39,121 bases of DNA from Priapulus caudatus (GCF_000485595.1 NW_014578354.1:35566-74686), one strand, 5' to 3'; counted from the first letter of the stretch, positions 23,368 through 34,398 are shown. Made by a program: numbers and translations. The notes: generated by a model from the sequence alone, not told the origin.

Positions 23368-23415
23368 CATAGAAATCGCAGCCCAATAACCGGTTGTTGG
23401 GCTGCGATTTCTATG
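23368..23415. repeat. 48-bp near-perfect palindrome
   Basis: CATAGAAATCGCAGCCCAAT is followed by AACCGGTT and the complement of the first part, with a single mismatched pair and no loop. A noisy copy lies at about 3,766-3,816 in segment A. Confidence 0.9.
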
Positions 23416-23839
23416 GGTAGGATAGTATTAGTAATGGTGGCGCAGACAATGACTGATCCCCAGGAGCATTCCCAGGTGTTTACTGCATGGTATAGCCACA
23501 AGGCAGCGGAGGGTGGGAGCTTATATTGATCGGTAACTGTACAAAGCAAGACACTGTTGAGGTCTGTTTATAGGTCCTACTGCAATCACCATGTATTAGC
23601 GTTGCGATATCCACGTATTATATATTAAACCACTTACATAGGTAGGTATTAGTTAGCACGAAATATGTCTTGTCTTGCTAGTTTTCATTTGCTAATGAAC
23701 GAAATAATTGTTGTGATCAAATGGTAAACGGTAACTCTAAACCCTGAAAACATTCGATTTGTCTGCCAGTCTGTCTGTCCGTCTGCCTGTGTTTCTGTCT
23801 ATTCCACTCATGCATGTATGCGTCTGTGTAATCTCATCC

Positions 23840-23901
23840 CATTTGTCCACCCATCCATCCATCCATTTGCTGATCTCTCTCTCTCTCTATATATATATAT
23901 C
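23840..23901. repeat. Compound microsatellite (CCAT)n, (CT)n, (AT)n
   Basis: CCATCCATCCAT, then CTCTCTCTCTCT and ATATATATATAT in succession. The run begins directly where block C ends, between it and the first coding exon. Confidence 0.9.
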
Positions 23902-23919
23902 TGACTATCAGTATTTCTT

Positions 23920-23955
23920 GTTTTCTCTACAGTTCAGCCTCGTACAGTCCTAGCC
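23920..23955 (+). promoter_or_regulatory. Splice acceptor and 5' UTR segment before the start codon
   Basis: A pyrimidine-rich tract ends TTTTCTCTACAG at 23,932, leaving a 23-nt untranslated stretch before the ATG at 23,956. The transcription start must therefore lie in an exon further upstream, either in or beyond block C or the assembly gap. I could not identify that exon. Confidence 0.6.
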
Positions 23956-24180
23956 ATGGAGGAGAGTCCGGTGCGCGTGGAGGGTTTGTCCGTTCAGAGG
24001 ATATCTAGCTCATGGCGAGTTGTGCAGATCCTGCTGTACGTGGCGACGCTCGTAGGTGGCGCCGCCGTCTTCCTGTCGCTCAGCACGACGACGAGAGACT
24101 TCAACCGGGAGTGCATCCTGTATGCGGAGCCGCTCCTGGAAGTGTCCCAGTTAGAGGAGAATGGCTCTTCTCTCATCACG
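23956..24180 (+). CDS. TMEM179: TMEM179-like coding exon 1 (residues 1-75)
   Basis: The exon encodes the N-terminus, TM1 and most of the first loop. The donor after ATCACG is GTACTT, which is not the strongest consensus. The reading frame stays open into the intron until 24,255, so retention would give a 99-residue truncated product. Splicing to 24,606 restores the family pattern: the first loop ends in ESKWGTFSVC, equivalent to the W-G-P/T stretch of the family. Confidence 0.8.
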
Positions 24181-27100
24181 GTACTTCTCCGTACAGTGAC
24201 TACAGTCCTGTGTCGCGGCTACAGCTGTCCGCTATCCAAGATACGGACTCTGTAGTCTTGCTGCAAGACTAGGTGCCTTCTGTGTTTCGTCATGGGCCAA
24301 CCCTGCGATTGACGTTGGTGTGGTGTTGAAATACGAGTTGAATCGTGTTTTTAGCGTCGTCGACGTAAATGTTGCTGGTTTTTCTGCAAATGCGTTGAAA
24401 TTTACGTAGTAGATTGAGATGGAGATTCCATGAATGAAATGAGTGAACCATTGCCAGAGCACAAAATTCACGGGGTTTTTTGGGTTTGGTGCTTAAATTA
24501 ACATTTCCAGTTGTGATTTTTCATGAAAAGGTTTAAAAATAGTGTGCAGTTTGTCAGCGTTTTTGAACACATTGTTATAGATTGTCTCATTGTTTGTTTT
24601 TGTAGGTATTGTTAGAAAGCAAGTGGGGGACATTTAGTGTCTGCAACTACTGTACATATGTGTCGGTGGCTTCAGCGATCTACGCGTTTATATGGAGCTG
24701 GTTCTATTTGCTGTGCTCCAACAACAAGAAGAAAACTAGATCAATGTAAGTGACACTCTCTCGGCAATCGTATGACATGTGACTCTAGTTCTTTATTGTA
24801 TGGTATTCTTATGATGAGAATCTGAATTGTAGGGTTCCATTTTCTGCACGGTTGATGCAAGGGTGGAATAATGGTGATATCACAAATTTTGATCACAGAA
24901 TATATTTAAAGGCTGAAAGTTGATTTTATCACAAATAAAAATGGGTCGGTTGTTTACGCAACACGTCATCGTGTAGCATGATTCCTATGAAGTAAGGTTA
25001 CTATAATATAATTTCCAGTAATAAATGCGTGATTTTCGCGCATTGTCGGTTTATAATTCGCTAACTAGTGTAATGAGAGGTGGATTCGTGTTATACTGAA
25101 CGTAGGTACTATAAATTGGCAAAAGACTGTAGATTCACCACGTTGTGGATAAGCATCATTGTAAATAAACACCACAAGTGTTGAATAGCCAGCACATGTG
25201 GCCAGCTAACCTGGCGCATACATCAACAACCCAGCTGATGGGTGGGTGGGTGGATGGGGGTCCCTGGTTTTTTATTGAATGATTTAGTGATTCTAGTCCT
25301 TATATAAACGAACTTATTATTCATGGCATCAATTAATGTATTTATGTATGTGTGTATGCACATATATAGGTCATGTGGTGTCGTGTGTGTACATGTCATA
25401 CATTCCACATGTTTACTTGGCAGATCTATAAGCAGTGTTGTATGTACATAGCAAACAAAAACGTGCGCGTATGTGTACACGCGTGTGTATACGTTTGAAG
25501 TAACATTGCCACAATATTTATTTATTTATCCTCTGTTGCCAAGCAATGTGTCAGTGAGTAAATATATTACACAGTTTACATGCCTAAGTAGTAATAAATG
25601 ACTGCATTATCAGTGTTCATGGTTCGAACATAATTCTTACTGGTATCAATTGCTGTAATTTCACATAACTTTAAATGACTGAACGCGTGTGGTTTTATGG
25701 TCGTGAGTAGAGAAGTGTTGATGCTGGTGTAACATAAATATGTTGGCTACATGTCAAAATACACACACACATGTGCCCGTACTTGCACACTGTTTTACTC
25801 CTGAGATTGCTAGAAAACAAATGGATATGTATATATACATTACAGAAAGTGTAAATCCAGTAGTATTCTGGTTAATATGTTGAACATTGGTGGTTCAGTG
25901 AGTGTTTGGAATTAAGGCTTTTTGCCGAGGTTGATGACATTGAGTTATTCAGTTGAGTTGTATGTTTTATATATCTGTACTGTCTTATGCAAGAAAGCTA
26001 TAACTGCTTATACGCAGCTCTAAAACGTTAATTGATGACATCAAAATCAGGGAAGAGAAATTCTTATCGTCCAGACCTAATTAATAATTGCATCCAAAAT
26101 CTATTGGAATGCGTAATACTGATGAATTATTATATAAACTGTTTAATGCTCCAGGATCGGTATGATTTAACATTTCATCGTGTAGATACTATCGTGCATG
26201 ATAAATCTATTTCTTTCATAGTAGCACTTTAAGTTTAGGTATCTTTAGAATATATCCGTGCTACTCCGTGTGATGCTGTTATATTACTAGTATACTAAAT
26301 ATCACATATTTTTCTAAACAATGTTACTAGGATTAATAGTTTTTGAGAGTTGAGTGTTTTTTACAGCTAGGTCACAAATGAGTGCTCGTATGACATTATA
26401 CAACAGGGTGCGAAATTTACGGGAGTCCGGAGTCAACTACTCCCTGATTTACTGTCGGACTCCCTGATTTGACACATGCAGGAGTCCGTGTGACTCCCTG
26501 AAAATTCTGCTATACTAACTAGTTCATTCCAGAGCACGGCCTCGCGGAATTACCGTATTTTTCAGCAATTGTCCAAAGAAAATTTGGCAGATGTGTAATC
26601 GCATGAATCTTCAAAATAAGCATATATATGTGTTATTGTTAGTATTCTTTAGTTTTGAACTTCAGACTGTGGACTCCATCATTTTGCCGCGGACTCCCCT
26701 CTTTTTGAGGGCAGGGAGTCTGTTGGACTCCCTTGTTCAAAAGTTAATTTATACTCCTGATACAATAATGTACACACGAGGACTTTTTTCAAGTGTGCTA
26801 CAGTCGATACATTGCACATCACGCTGAGGCAGTGCATTTTCAATGTGCAACAATTGATTTTGTAATTTTATATTTATGATAGGTGATACCTGGCAGAGTA
26901 TACACGTTTAATATATATATATATATAATATAATATATATATATATATAATATATATATAATATATAATATATATATATATATATAATAATATATATCAT
27001 ATTCATACCTTAATACCCAGTACTGATTAAAATAATTTGTCTTTATTCATAATTATGAATCAATGCAATTTTTTTGGTTAAATTCTGTCATAGAGTCAAT

Positions 27101-30100
27101 AGCATCCATGTTTTATGCAGTAAGTAAGCATTATGTATCAATGTAATATAGTTTTTGAAACTTGGTATGAAACTCAACGTATTCTTTTATGTGATTTTTT
27201 TTCGGAATCCTGCATTAATGCATAACATGGTGAGATACTAATGTTTTCTTTGAAGAATAGCTAGAACTGTCTTTAGGTCGTTACTGCAGTTTTCTTAACA
27301 GTCAGCTCTCCTTTTCACTGTACGCACCAGTCTGCACAATCTGTGCATTCTATTCGTGCAACTGTGATAAAGAAGTAACTCTTTGCAGAACTTTGTTGCC
27401 CAACACCAGGGCATCTGTTACATTTAAAACATAGAATTCTATTAGTTTTCTCTCTTCTGTTACGAGATTTGCTTTTTCCTCATTGGCTAAAATTTTGAAC
27501 GCTTTCTTTTTAGGCGTTGTCACGACTTCATGTGCAAACACGCTTACTGCAAATCTTCTCTTTATTTGTGTCTACTTCATCATGTGTGACTTCCGGTGTT
27601 CAGGGTTAGGGTGTTTCTCTTTTTCCTCTTGCTCCTTTATTGATTGTTTACCTTAGCTTAAAAACATACACCATAGCTTAAAGGTATTATGGAAAAATTC
27701 TCGTGTTTCGAAGTGCCTGTTTTGCTTATTGAGCAGCTGAGTCTAAGCCATATTTGCGTGTTTATTTTTTGGTTATTATTAAGGCCCTTTTTTGGCCGAT
27801 GAACATTCTTGCGCACAAGGCACGTACTGCACGAACTTTAGGAAAATGTACAGAAGCAAATGATAATTTGTAATCTGTCTTTCATACGCAGCTTTTTCAT
27901 ACTGCTAAATTGTAAAAGCATCTTACTGGCAAGTAATTGCTGATGAAACTCTATGCGTATAGTGCGGCATACATATGTCACTTGCAATTAAAACCGCATT
28001 CGGGTACCTACCGGCTCGCGAATATATACTCGCGTAATGGTCGAATGTTAGCCCAGCATAAATGTGTGAATTCTCTACGGTGGTTCAGAAGAACGACTAT
28101 CAACTATAAACTATGCTATCAACGTTGGAAATTTCTATGATGCCGATATCTGACATCGAAGCGTGCGTGTCGCATTTTCAGGTTGGCTCACCCATCCAGC
28201 ATCGTCATTCCCTCTCTCGTCTTCTCGGTCATCTTCTGCCTGCTCATGGTGCTGGCCAGTTACCTGCTGACGAAGGGATTCTATGTCTTCTGCAGAAATC
28301 TCAAGCAAGCGACTGGCGTAGATGAGTGAGTATAGCCTTTGTGTTTTCGATTAGCGTTTGTGTACGCTGTTTCCGCGGTAACTGTATATTTGTTGTTTTG
28401 TTAGCTCGAGATATCCTGTGAGAAATTGGCTGGCTATGGCGTATCCTGCTTGTCTCTAATACGTAAATTGTGGGAATTATCGATGGAAGTCGCAAGTTTA
28501 GGAAAATACGTCTGCTCTAAAAATAGACGTTTCTACTGATATATCGTGTTCCATCGTGTGACACATCAACGTTCCCATACTAAACAGCCCGGTCAGCAAC
28601 TAGACTGAGAATGTCTCGCCTTTTTTATTTCCTGTATGAAGTGGGCAGGGGTGAGAGAGTCGTTTTAGAAGAGGATTGAATGAGGAGTGTATAACGTTAA
28701 GGCTGAATCTAGCATACGTCATTTTCAACCCTACGCAATGGTCATCAGCTTCAGAAATGACTTCTGTAATTTCATTAATCTTGGAAAATATATGGATTAC
28801 TGGCAACTGGAAGCCTAGTTATAATCACAAGTGTACAACGATTGTGATTCGACTTTCAACGTTTAGAAAAACGGCAGCTATATATATCTAGTTTTTTTCT
28901 TATACGTAAAATAATTCCTGGCATCGTTGACTTTTTTCCTTTACTCGAGATGTATGCGCGAGTATATACGAGTGTTGTTTGCCGTGTGGGCGCGCGATCA
29001 TGGGCCCGAAATTCACCGATTAAACTTAATCTTATAAACGATTCAGGGCGTGTTGGCGGGTCGTCATGCACGCAGTGAAGCTTCAGTGGTCTACTTCCGT
29101 TCTGCAGCATATAAGCTGTCGGTAGGAGAAGCCAATAAATTCACTGACTACTGATTTTTGCGCGGTAGGGTGGATGGGTGGCAGGTCTTAATCTGAGGCA
29201 GCTGTTTATCAAATTGTGAGTGAATCTAGCTGCCTCCTGCGGCTCGCTTTGGGTGTGGTCATAGAGGTTTCGCGTCTAATTTTAGCCCTGGCAGCTAATT
29301 TAAAAATATTTTGTATACCGTTCAAGGAATGCAAACTGCTTGGAATTGCCCGCAAAGAAGCGTAGTTATTTCTCGCTGGCAAAAGAAAGGAAAGTTTTCC
29401 GTTTCACCGCGTGTGATCAGATCCTATTTGATTAATTTAATGATGGTTTGTTTATTTATGTGAATGTTTGTGTTATTGATAAGTCTGTTTTAGAAGGCTC
29501 GAAACCTATCATTTTACCTCGTCTTTAAAAAAAAGATTTGCCACTTCCTAATTATAAACCTGGAAGTATTACATCGAAACTATTGATACTAACCCTGTTA
29601 GGAAACTCCTATCTCTATATTATAGTGCACAGCTGTGTTGTTGTCTGTCGTGAAACACGTTCGCAGTTTTGCTGGCGAGAATTGTTTTTTTATGGTTGGG
29701 AACCATATATCTATTTCCGAGCACTTCAAAGGGGACAAACAGTCAGCTGTTTCAACAGCCCGTGTAAAAATAAATCGGGTTCCTGCTGCTTGCTCGTGAA
29801 CTCCCACTTAGTAGAGATGGATAGCTGATCCTTCTGCTCCGTTCATCTCTTACTATAGCTGAGAGGGTCTATGTCCCCCAGGTAAATATAGTTACCAGGG
29901 TACGTTTCGGTATACCGGATCGTACCCAGAGTACGTTCCGGCAGTACCCTGGGGGACATAGACCCTATCAGCCTTACTATATCTACGTGAGACCACGTCA
30001 CCACGTGGAGCCAACAGCGGGAAGATATATCTTGTTTCCCTGTCTCGTTCATTCGTAGCCAGAATCGTATAATGTGAAGAGGCAAAGTGCCAAGGGTATA

Positions 30101-33100
30101 CTAGCAGAGCAGTTTGCCCTTGGCTGGTCAGTGTCAATAGTGGATGACACCACCGTTGTTTGCCACCCTCTGCTGGTTTGCCAAGTAAATGGCCAGTCAT
30201 GTACGTGATGCGCATGCTGCCGCGTGAGCGTGGCAATCGCCGTCAAGTGGTGCATTTGTCAACGCCGAGAGAAAATACAGCGAAGCGGTCGTCCTATCAG
30301 GTTACGGTCGACGGTGATCGTTGTGACAGATATGCGCAATGGTTATCGACCGCCATCGCTAATGTCTGCTTGTCCAGGGCACGCATTAGTTTGCTTCAGA
30401 TGAAAGGAGCTTCTTGTCCTGCTGCGACTGATGCTCGTTAAGTCGGCGCTGATGGTCCGATTAAATATTCCCATTGTCGCCCGCTTGTTCTGGTAAGTAA
30501 CAAATGTCTGTCCAGCTAGGTGATCTATGCACTTGCAGGCAAAGGGGTGGCATTAGGAGAGCAGGTTGAGACCACTCGTTGTTGGTTCTTGGTTGAGTGC
30601 ACTTTGTTCGGAGAGCTAGGGTAAGCGTTATAGGGTAATTTAGAGCTGTTTAAGAGAAAGCGTGGCAGCAGAGTGCAGCTATAGCCTGTTAGATGACGCA
30701 CTTGGCATCAGAATAAACTTCTCCTACTATATACTGTTGCCTGTATTGCGCCCGCTACGTAGGTAATGTTGTGTCTACGTTCTGCATAATAGTAGCACGT
30801 GATAATATCCGTTGTTGAGGAGGAGGTAGGAAGTATGCTGGGTGGAGAAGTGTACTGGGTGTGTTGGAATGAGTTACGGCCGTGGATTACATTGGTTGGT
30901 GTGAGCACTGTAATATGTTCTGATTGTAGGGTAGCGTGGGCTGTGATGTATTAACGCAACATTACGTTTGTTGGTGTAATATGGTTTTGTTTGTGGAGTG
31001 GTTGCGGCGGTGGCAGTGGTTCTGGTTGGTGGCAGCGGTGGCGGCAGTCGTGGGGGATCGATTGATTAGCTTTGTGTAAACATATTGAGCAAATAATATT
31101 TAACCATAATAATATATATCAACATATTCATTCACACCTGTGTGATAAGGTATTGCGGTTAATATCTTTTACATCTCCATCGTTATAGATCGGATGCGTA
31201 TTTTCTGGGAGGTTGAGAACGTGTACTTCCTCAGGGGCGTGTAGTTTGGTGCTGCTTGCATACATGCAGTGTTTGGATACTAGTTGCGCTGCGGTTGCCT
31301 GCACTGCAGCTGTGTGCTTCAGGTCATGCTCATTATTATCATGGGGTTTCCATGCTGCCAGCGTATAGTACAACATACGCGTGCATAATACCAGGCAGGG
31401 GAAAAATTAAAATTTATTTTTCGGTGGCTACTTTTCAAGTTCGCGTGCATGAAAATAGCACTCTAAAATTTGGTTTGCATTGAACTCTATGCAAATTTCC
31501 GGGGGCTCTTTTTGGCATTTCCGGGGCTCTTTTTGGCATTTCGGGGGCTAAATCGTCCCGAGCCCCCGTGTATTTTTTTCACTGATACCAGAGGTGAATA
31601 ATAACAAATATGTCCTTATTAACCCCTGATAATACGTGTGCACACTTTAATTCGTTCCTACGGAGAATACAGTGCGACATCTCGACATCTGTGTCATATT
31701 CTTCATACTATAAGTGACTATCTGAGTAATACTCTGGTGGCTTCACGGGTATGAGGGATGGTGTAAGAAAGGGCTCACTTCATCGCACGCAGGGCTTGTG
31801 TGGGTACTTAGAGTCGATCAAAAAGTGAGAATATAATACGAAGCATTAGGTAATTTAATAAGTATTTAATTATATCGCATCGATTAATGATAATAGACTA
31901 ATAGTGTAGTCTAAATAGGGTAATTGATTAGAATGTTGTAGGAATATGTTTGCAGTTTTTCTTCAAGGTTCAAGGAATGTATAACGACGTACGAGCTTCT
32001 GTTGTTTCTACAGTAGTAGTAGCGAAAGGTAGAATCATAGAAATAGATATATACCTAGCTATAGGTATACATATCTATTTATATGGTTATAATAGAGTTG
32101 CAATCTTGCGAGCAAGGTGGCGCCAGCTAGCGGCTGGAAAATGTGCTGAGGCGTGTAGGCAGTGATTGATGATCCCTCGCTTGCTCCTGTTCCAGTTACT
32201 GGAGAGTATTGATCGGAACTGCTCGATAGCACCGGTACGGTCGGGTTAGTCTAGCAGTTAACACTCCACTTGCTGTATTCTTAATTAAATCGGCAGTCGG
32301 TGCCGATCTAGATGTACCGGTTAATCTCTCCTACCTCCCTGACTCTACTTTAATGCCTGGCCATATACTTCTTTCTCGTGGGGAGCATATAAACGAATAT
32401 TACTAGTCATATATATGGCTCAGTGCTGTTGCAGTTATGGTTCTGCATTCTAATAATGTTATATAGGTGTTTATATGGTGCTGTTACATCCGGTGGGATT
32501 CTCGGTGGATGATTATATGACATTGCATGACCACAATAACGATATTCTTGTAAATCACATGATGTAATACCGAAATCATTGTATTGTTGCGGAAACCGTG
32601 TGTACGTGTGGTATAACAGATTTATAGCCTTGGTGATGTATTTTTTTCCAAAGTATTGATATTCTATGCAGCTCTATTGCTCAAATGGCTGAAGGGGATG
32701 TACGTGTGTGTAGCAGACAATCCACTGCCTAGTACTGCGTGCGTTGTCGCCTGTACTGCGTCATTTTCAAAATTTTCACCATATTCAGCGTGAGTATCGT
32801 AATAATTAAAAGCATTTGTTACACGAGAGTTGTTTCACCAACGGGAGTCAAAGTGACTGTGGAATTTCCCCACCTTTGCTCCTAATTCTAGTCGGTGATT
32901 TTGGGGGTCGATCCGGTCTTGCGACTGATTTTACGCTGGATCTTTGCACGGGATCAGTGTTCCTGTAATTGATATAAGAGCCACTTGCTGGTAGTACTAG
33001 GATGTAGTGAGTATGAGCACCACGTTTGAAAGACAACGTTTGCATAGCTAGCACAGTGATAGCTTGCTACATTGTAATAGACACCCAACTTAGTATCCAC

Positions 33101-34391
33101 AGAGCAACGTGCTACACACCCGACTGCTCCAAGGTTTCTGTACAAACCTGTGGTCAGTATCATAGTGGGATTGCCTTAAAACCAGAAAAAAGGAAAGTGT
33201 AGCCACAGCTTACATGTTCAGCGTCAACTTACATGACTTAGAGGCATGAATTTCATGATTTCGACGTCGCGTCACAATGTCATGATCGCGAACAGGGAAA
33301 GCGCACTAAAACATTATTTTCGCCCAAATTTACATGATTTGTCCTGAATTTTGAACTTGCAGAAAAGTTGATTTATCTATGTGGTTATGCTTTATAATTT
33401 TACCCGTTCAAAAATTGGTTCTATTTTGATACCGAGGATATGTAACTGAGTGTTGGATACTTTTTCAGTTTTGATATTAGGCTGATTGGAAACCACAACA
33501 TCTACTGAACAATTAATACTAATATACTCTATAAAATGCGATCATAAGCAAAAATCCCCATGGGTATCCCCATGGTCACATGTTGACTGGTATGCATGTC
33601 GCAAGCAATTTTTAGTTTGGTTAGAAAACGTTTGCCACTACCCAACTATCACTCCGTTTGTATGGAAATATCGTGCAGAGGGTCTGAATGGTGATGTCAT
33701 TCATTATGTTGAACTCGGTCAAACTTGAGTTTAATGTGTTGTGTCAAAACTTGTGACAAATGTGCGACTCGTGAAACTCACATTTCATTGTTTTGTTTTT
33801 GTCGACAGGTGTAAGACTCTGCAGACTTACAGATGGGAGGGCATTGAGGATGGCTCCTCTTTCTACTCACTCATGTTTATGGCGCAGGTAAGCTACGACG
33901 TGCCAACACACCTTCTCCACAGCAGCCACAGCGAATACTCTTGCTATCGTTTATAATTATCCAGCAAATAGATGTGTAGCAATTTATGTTGAAATTAATG
34001 CGAAAAACAATCGGAGATGAATACATTCATGCGCATGCGTGCATCGTGTGCACATGTTGACGCCGACTGATGTGGTTCTCCTCGCGACGTGTTGCAGGTG
34101 TGCGGCTGGCTGACCGCGGCGCTCTGGCTTATCGCCGCCATCGTGCTCTTCGTGCGATGCGGCACCGCCACCGATTTCCCCTACAAGACGGTGGCGCCAC
34201 CTACCGGCGAAGGCGAGCCGCTAGCGGAGGGAAGCTCGAAGGCCGGCGCGTCGCCATCTCCGCCGCCAGGTACGCCGATGATGTCCGGGGAGCCGCTGGA
34301 GACGGCGCTGGCCGTGGAGGTGGCGCCGGCAGCCGAGGGGAACGGCGATCGTAAGAGCGACGAGATCCCTCTCACCGAGATGAAAGTCTGA
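23956..34391 (+). CDS. TMEM179: TMEM179-family four-pass membrane protein, five coding exons
   Basis: The coding sequence joins 23,956-24,180, 24,606-24,745, 28,182-28,325, 33,809-33,887 and 34,098-34,391. All introns are GT-AG, with phases 0, 2, 2, 0, and the protein is 293 residues. Predicted membrane segments lie near residues 22-42, 87-112, 129-151 and 197-216. The loop after TM1 has a DFNREC motif (C53) and an N-glycosylation sequon N69-G-S. The second loop has C159 and C171, then SSFYSLMFMAQ just before TM4. This order matches the TMEM179/TMEM179B family, whose human members I recall at about 220-233 residues; the surplus here is a P/E/A-rich tail (residues 217-293). The start has a strong context (GCCATGG) and lies 24 bp after a splice acceptor, so at least one 5' noncoding exon lies upstream. 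The family's molecular function is poorly known. Family assignment rests on remembered motifs, not a search; the exon model is read directly. Confidence 0.83.
24181..24605 (+). other. Intron 1 (425 nt)
   Basis: Phase 0 intron, GTACTT...TTTTTGTAG, ending in a T-rich tract. The first nine intron bases (V-L-L if translated) and the first nine bases of exon 2 (also V-L-L) encode the same tripeptide, so the boundary on protein evidence alone is ambiguous by three codons. The GT-AG pairing given is the only one that keeps frame. Confidence 0.75.
24606..24745 (+). CDS. TMEM179: TMEM179-like coding exon 2 (residues 76-121 plus part of 122)
   Basis: The exon follows a T-rich tract ending TTTTTGTAG and ends at a consensus donor GTAAGT (24,746-24,751). 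It encodes the end of loop 1, TM2 (two W residues in IWSWFYLLC) and a basic cytoplasmic turn, NNKKKTR. It leaves two bases that complete Met122 with the first base of exon 3. Confidence 0.85.
26404..26750. repeat. Dispersed-repeat-like segment with ACTCCCTGA motifs
   Basis: It begins CAGGGTGCGAAATTTACGGGA and contains ACTCCCTGA three times in the first 100 bp, with further GGACTCCC and GGGAGTC copies near 26,670-26,735. Start motifs of the GGGTGCGAAATT type are, from memory, common in invertebrate repeats. Confidence 0.5.
26909..26998. repeat. AT dinucleotide microsatellite
   Basis: About 90 bp of (AT)n with occasional AA interruptions. Confidence 0.95.
28182..28325 (+). CDS. TMEM179: TMEM179-like coding exon 3 (residues 122-169 plus part of 170)
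   Basis: The acceptor is GCATTTTCAG and the donor is GTGAGT at 28,326. The exon encodes TM3 (IVIPSLVFSVIFCLLMVLAS) and the start of the second loop with C159. Its phase agrees with both neighbours and its base composition is richer in G+C than the flanking introns. Confidence 0.87.
   Translation, partial: VGSPIQHRHSLSRLLGHLLPAHGAGQLPADEGILCLLQKSQASDWRR
29858..29972. mobile_element. 115-bp miniature transposon with 9-bp target duplication
   Basis: CTTACTATA flanks both ends (29,849-29,857 and 29,973-29,981). The 25-bp terminal inverted repeats begin GCTGA(G/T)AGGGTC and run through TATGTCCCCCAGG, with one mismatch. The interior folds further (GGTACGTT, GGTATACC, CGTACC). A 9-bp duplication is typical of Mutator-like elements. 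It lies in intron 3. Confidence 0.85.
31391..31570. repeat. Repeat with duplicated GGGGCTCTTTTTGGCATT units
   Basis: Two head-to-tail copies of CCGGGG(G)CTCTTTTTGGCATTT lie at about 31,498-31,542, followed by a third partial CGGGGGCT and then GAGCCCCCG, which pairs with it. It looks like the end of a dispersed element. Confidence 0.55.
32041..32080. repeat. AT-rich hairpin
   Basis: AAATAGATATATACCTA pairs with TAGGTATACATATCTATTT with one 2-nt bulge. It is intronic and of no evident function. Confidence 0.6.
33809..33887 (+). CDS. TMEM179: TMEM179-like coding exon 4 (residues 170-196)
   Basis: This 79-nt exon has acceptor TTTTTGTCGACAG and donor GTAAGC. It encodes the second extracellular loop: ECKTLQ with C171, then GSSFYSLMFMAQ. 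The C...FY...AQ arrangement just before the last membrane segment is the best family signature in the protein. Confidence 0.87.
33888..34097 (+). other. Intron 4 (210 nt)
   Basis: Phase 0 intron, GTAAGC...GTGTTGCAG, separating the extracellular-loop exon from the TM4 and tail exon. No repeats seen. Confidence 0.75.
34098..34391 (+). CDS. TMEM179: TMEM179-like terminal coding exon 5 (residues 197-293, stop)
   Basis: The acceptor is GTGTTGCAG. The exon encodes TM4 (VCGWLTAALWLIAAIVLFVR) and a cytoplasmic tail of about 77 residues rich in P, E, A, G and S (SPSPPPGTP) ending EIPLTEMKV. The tail is distinctly G+C-rich compared with the AT-rich introns, which is why long open frames appear on several overlapping frames here. 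A possible internal donor, CAG/GTACGC, lies at 34,269/34,270. Confidence 0.85.
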   Translation: MCGWLTAALWLIAAIVLFVRCGTATDFPYKTVAPPTGEGEPLAEGSSKAGASPSPPPGTPMMSGEPLETALAVEVAPAAEGNGDRKSDEIPLTEMKV

Positions 34392-34398
34392 GCCGTGC

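Larger units (their letters stand above)
20831..23833 (+). repeat. Block C: clean 3-kb block of nested miniature elements
   Basis: The clean reference copy for segments A and B. It holds hairpins at 21,064-21,116, 22,929-22,971 and 23,368-23,415 and two miniature elements at 21,457-21,865 and 21,881-22,303, with no long open frame. Its right end falls 98 bp before the splice acceptor of the TMEM179-like gene. It therefore probably lies in the 5' UTR intron or promoter region of that gene. Confidence 0.75.
24746..28181 (+). other. Intron 2 (3,436 nt), AT-rich, with repeats
   Basis: No coding potential was seen. It holds a GGGT/GGAT run at about 25,238-25,260, a dispersed repeat with ACTCCCTGA motifs (26,404-26,750) and an AT microsatellite (26,909-26,998). 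The remainder is AT-rich single-copy-looking sequence. Confidence 0.7.
28326..33808 (+). other. Intron 3 (5,483 nt), with a miniature transposon and other repeats
   Basis: No exons were recognised. It contains a short element with a 9-bp target duplication (29,849-29,981), a GGT/GGC-rich stretch near 31,000-31,060, a dispersed repeat with duplicated GGGGCTCTTTTTGGCATT units (31,391-31,570) and an AT-rich hairpin (32,041-32,080). Confidence 0.7.

Noticed and set aside
26591-26827. 78-codon frame in intron 2
   Set aside because: It overlaps the ACTCCCTGA repeat and has no recognisable protein features.
32239-32330. tRNA-like GGTTAGTCTAGCAGTTA (A-box resemblance)
   Set aside because: No matching T-arm, anticodon stem or acceptor stem could be built; at most a decayed tRNA-derived repeat.
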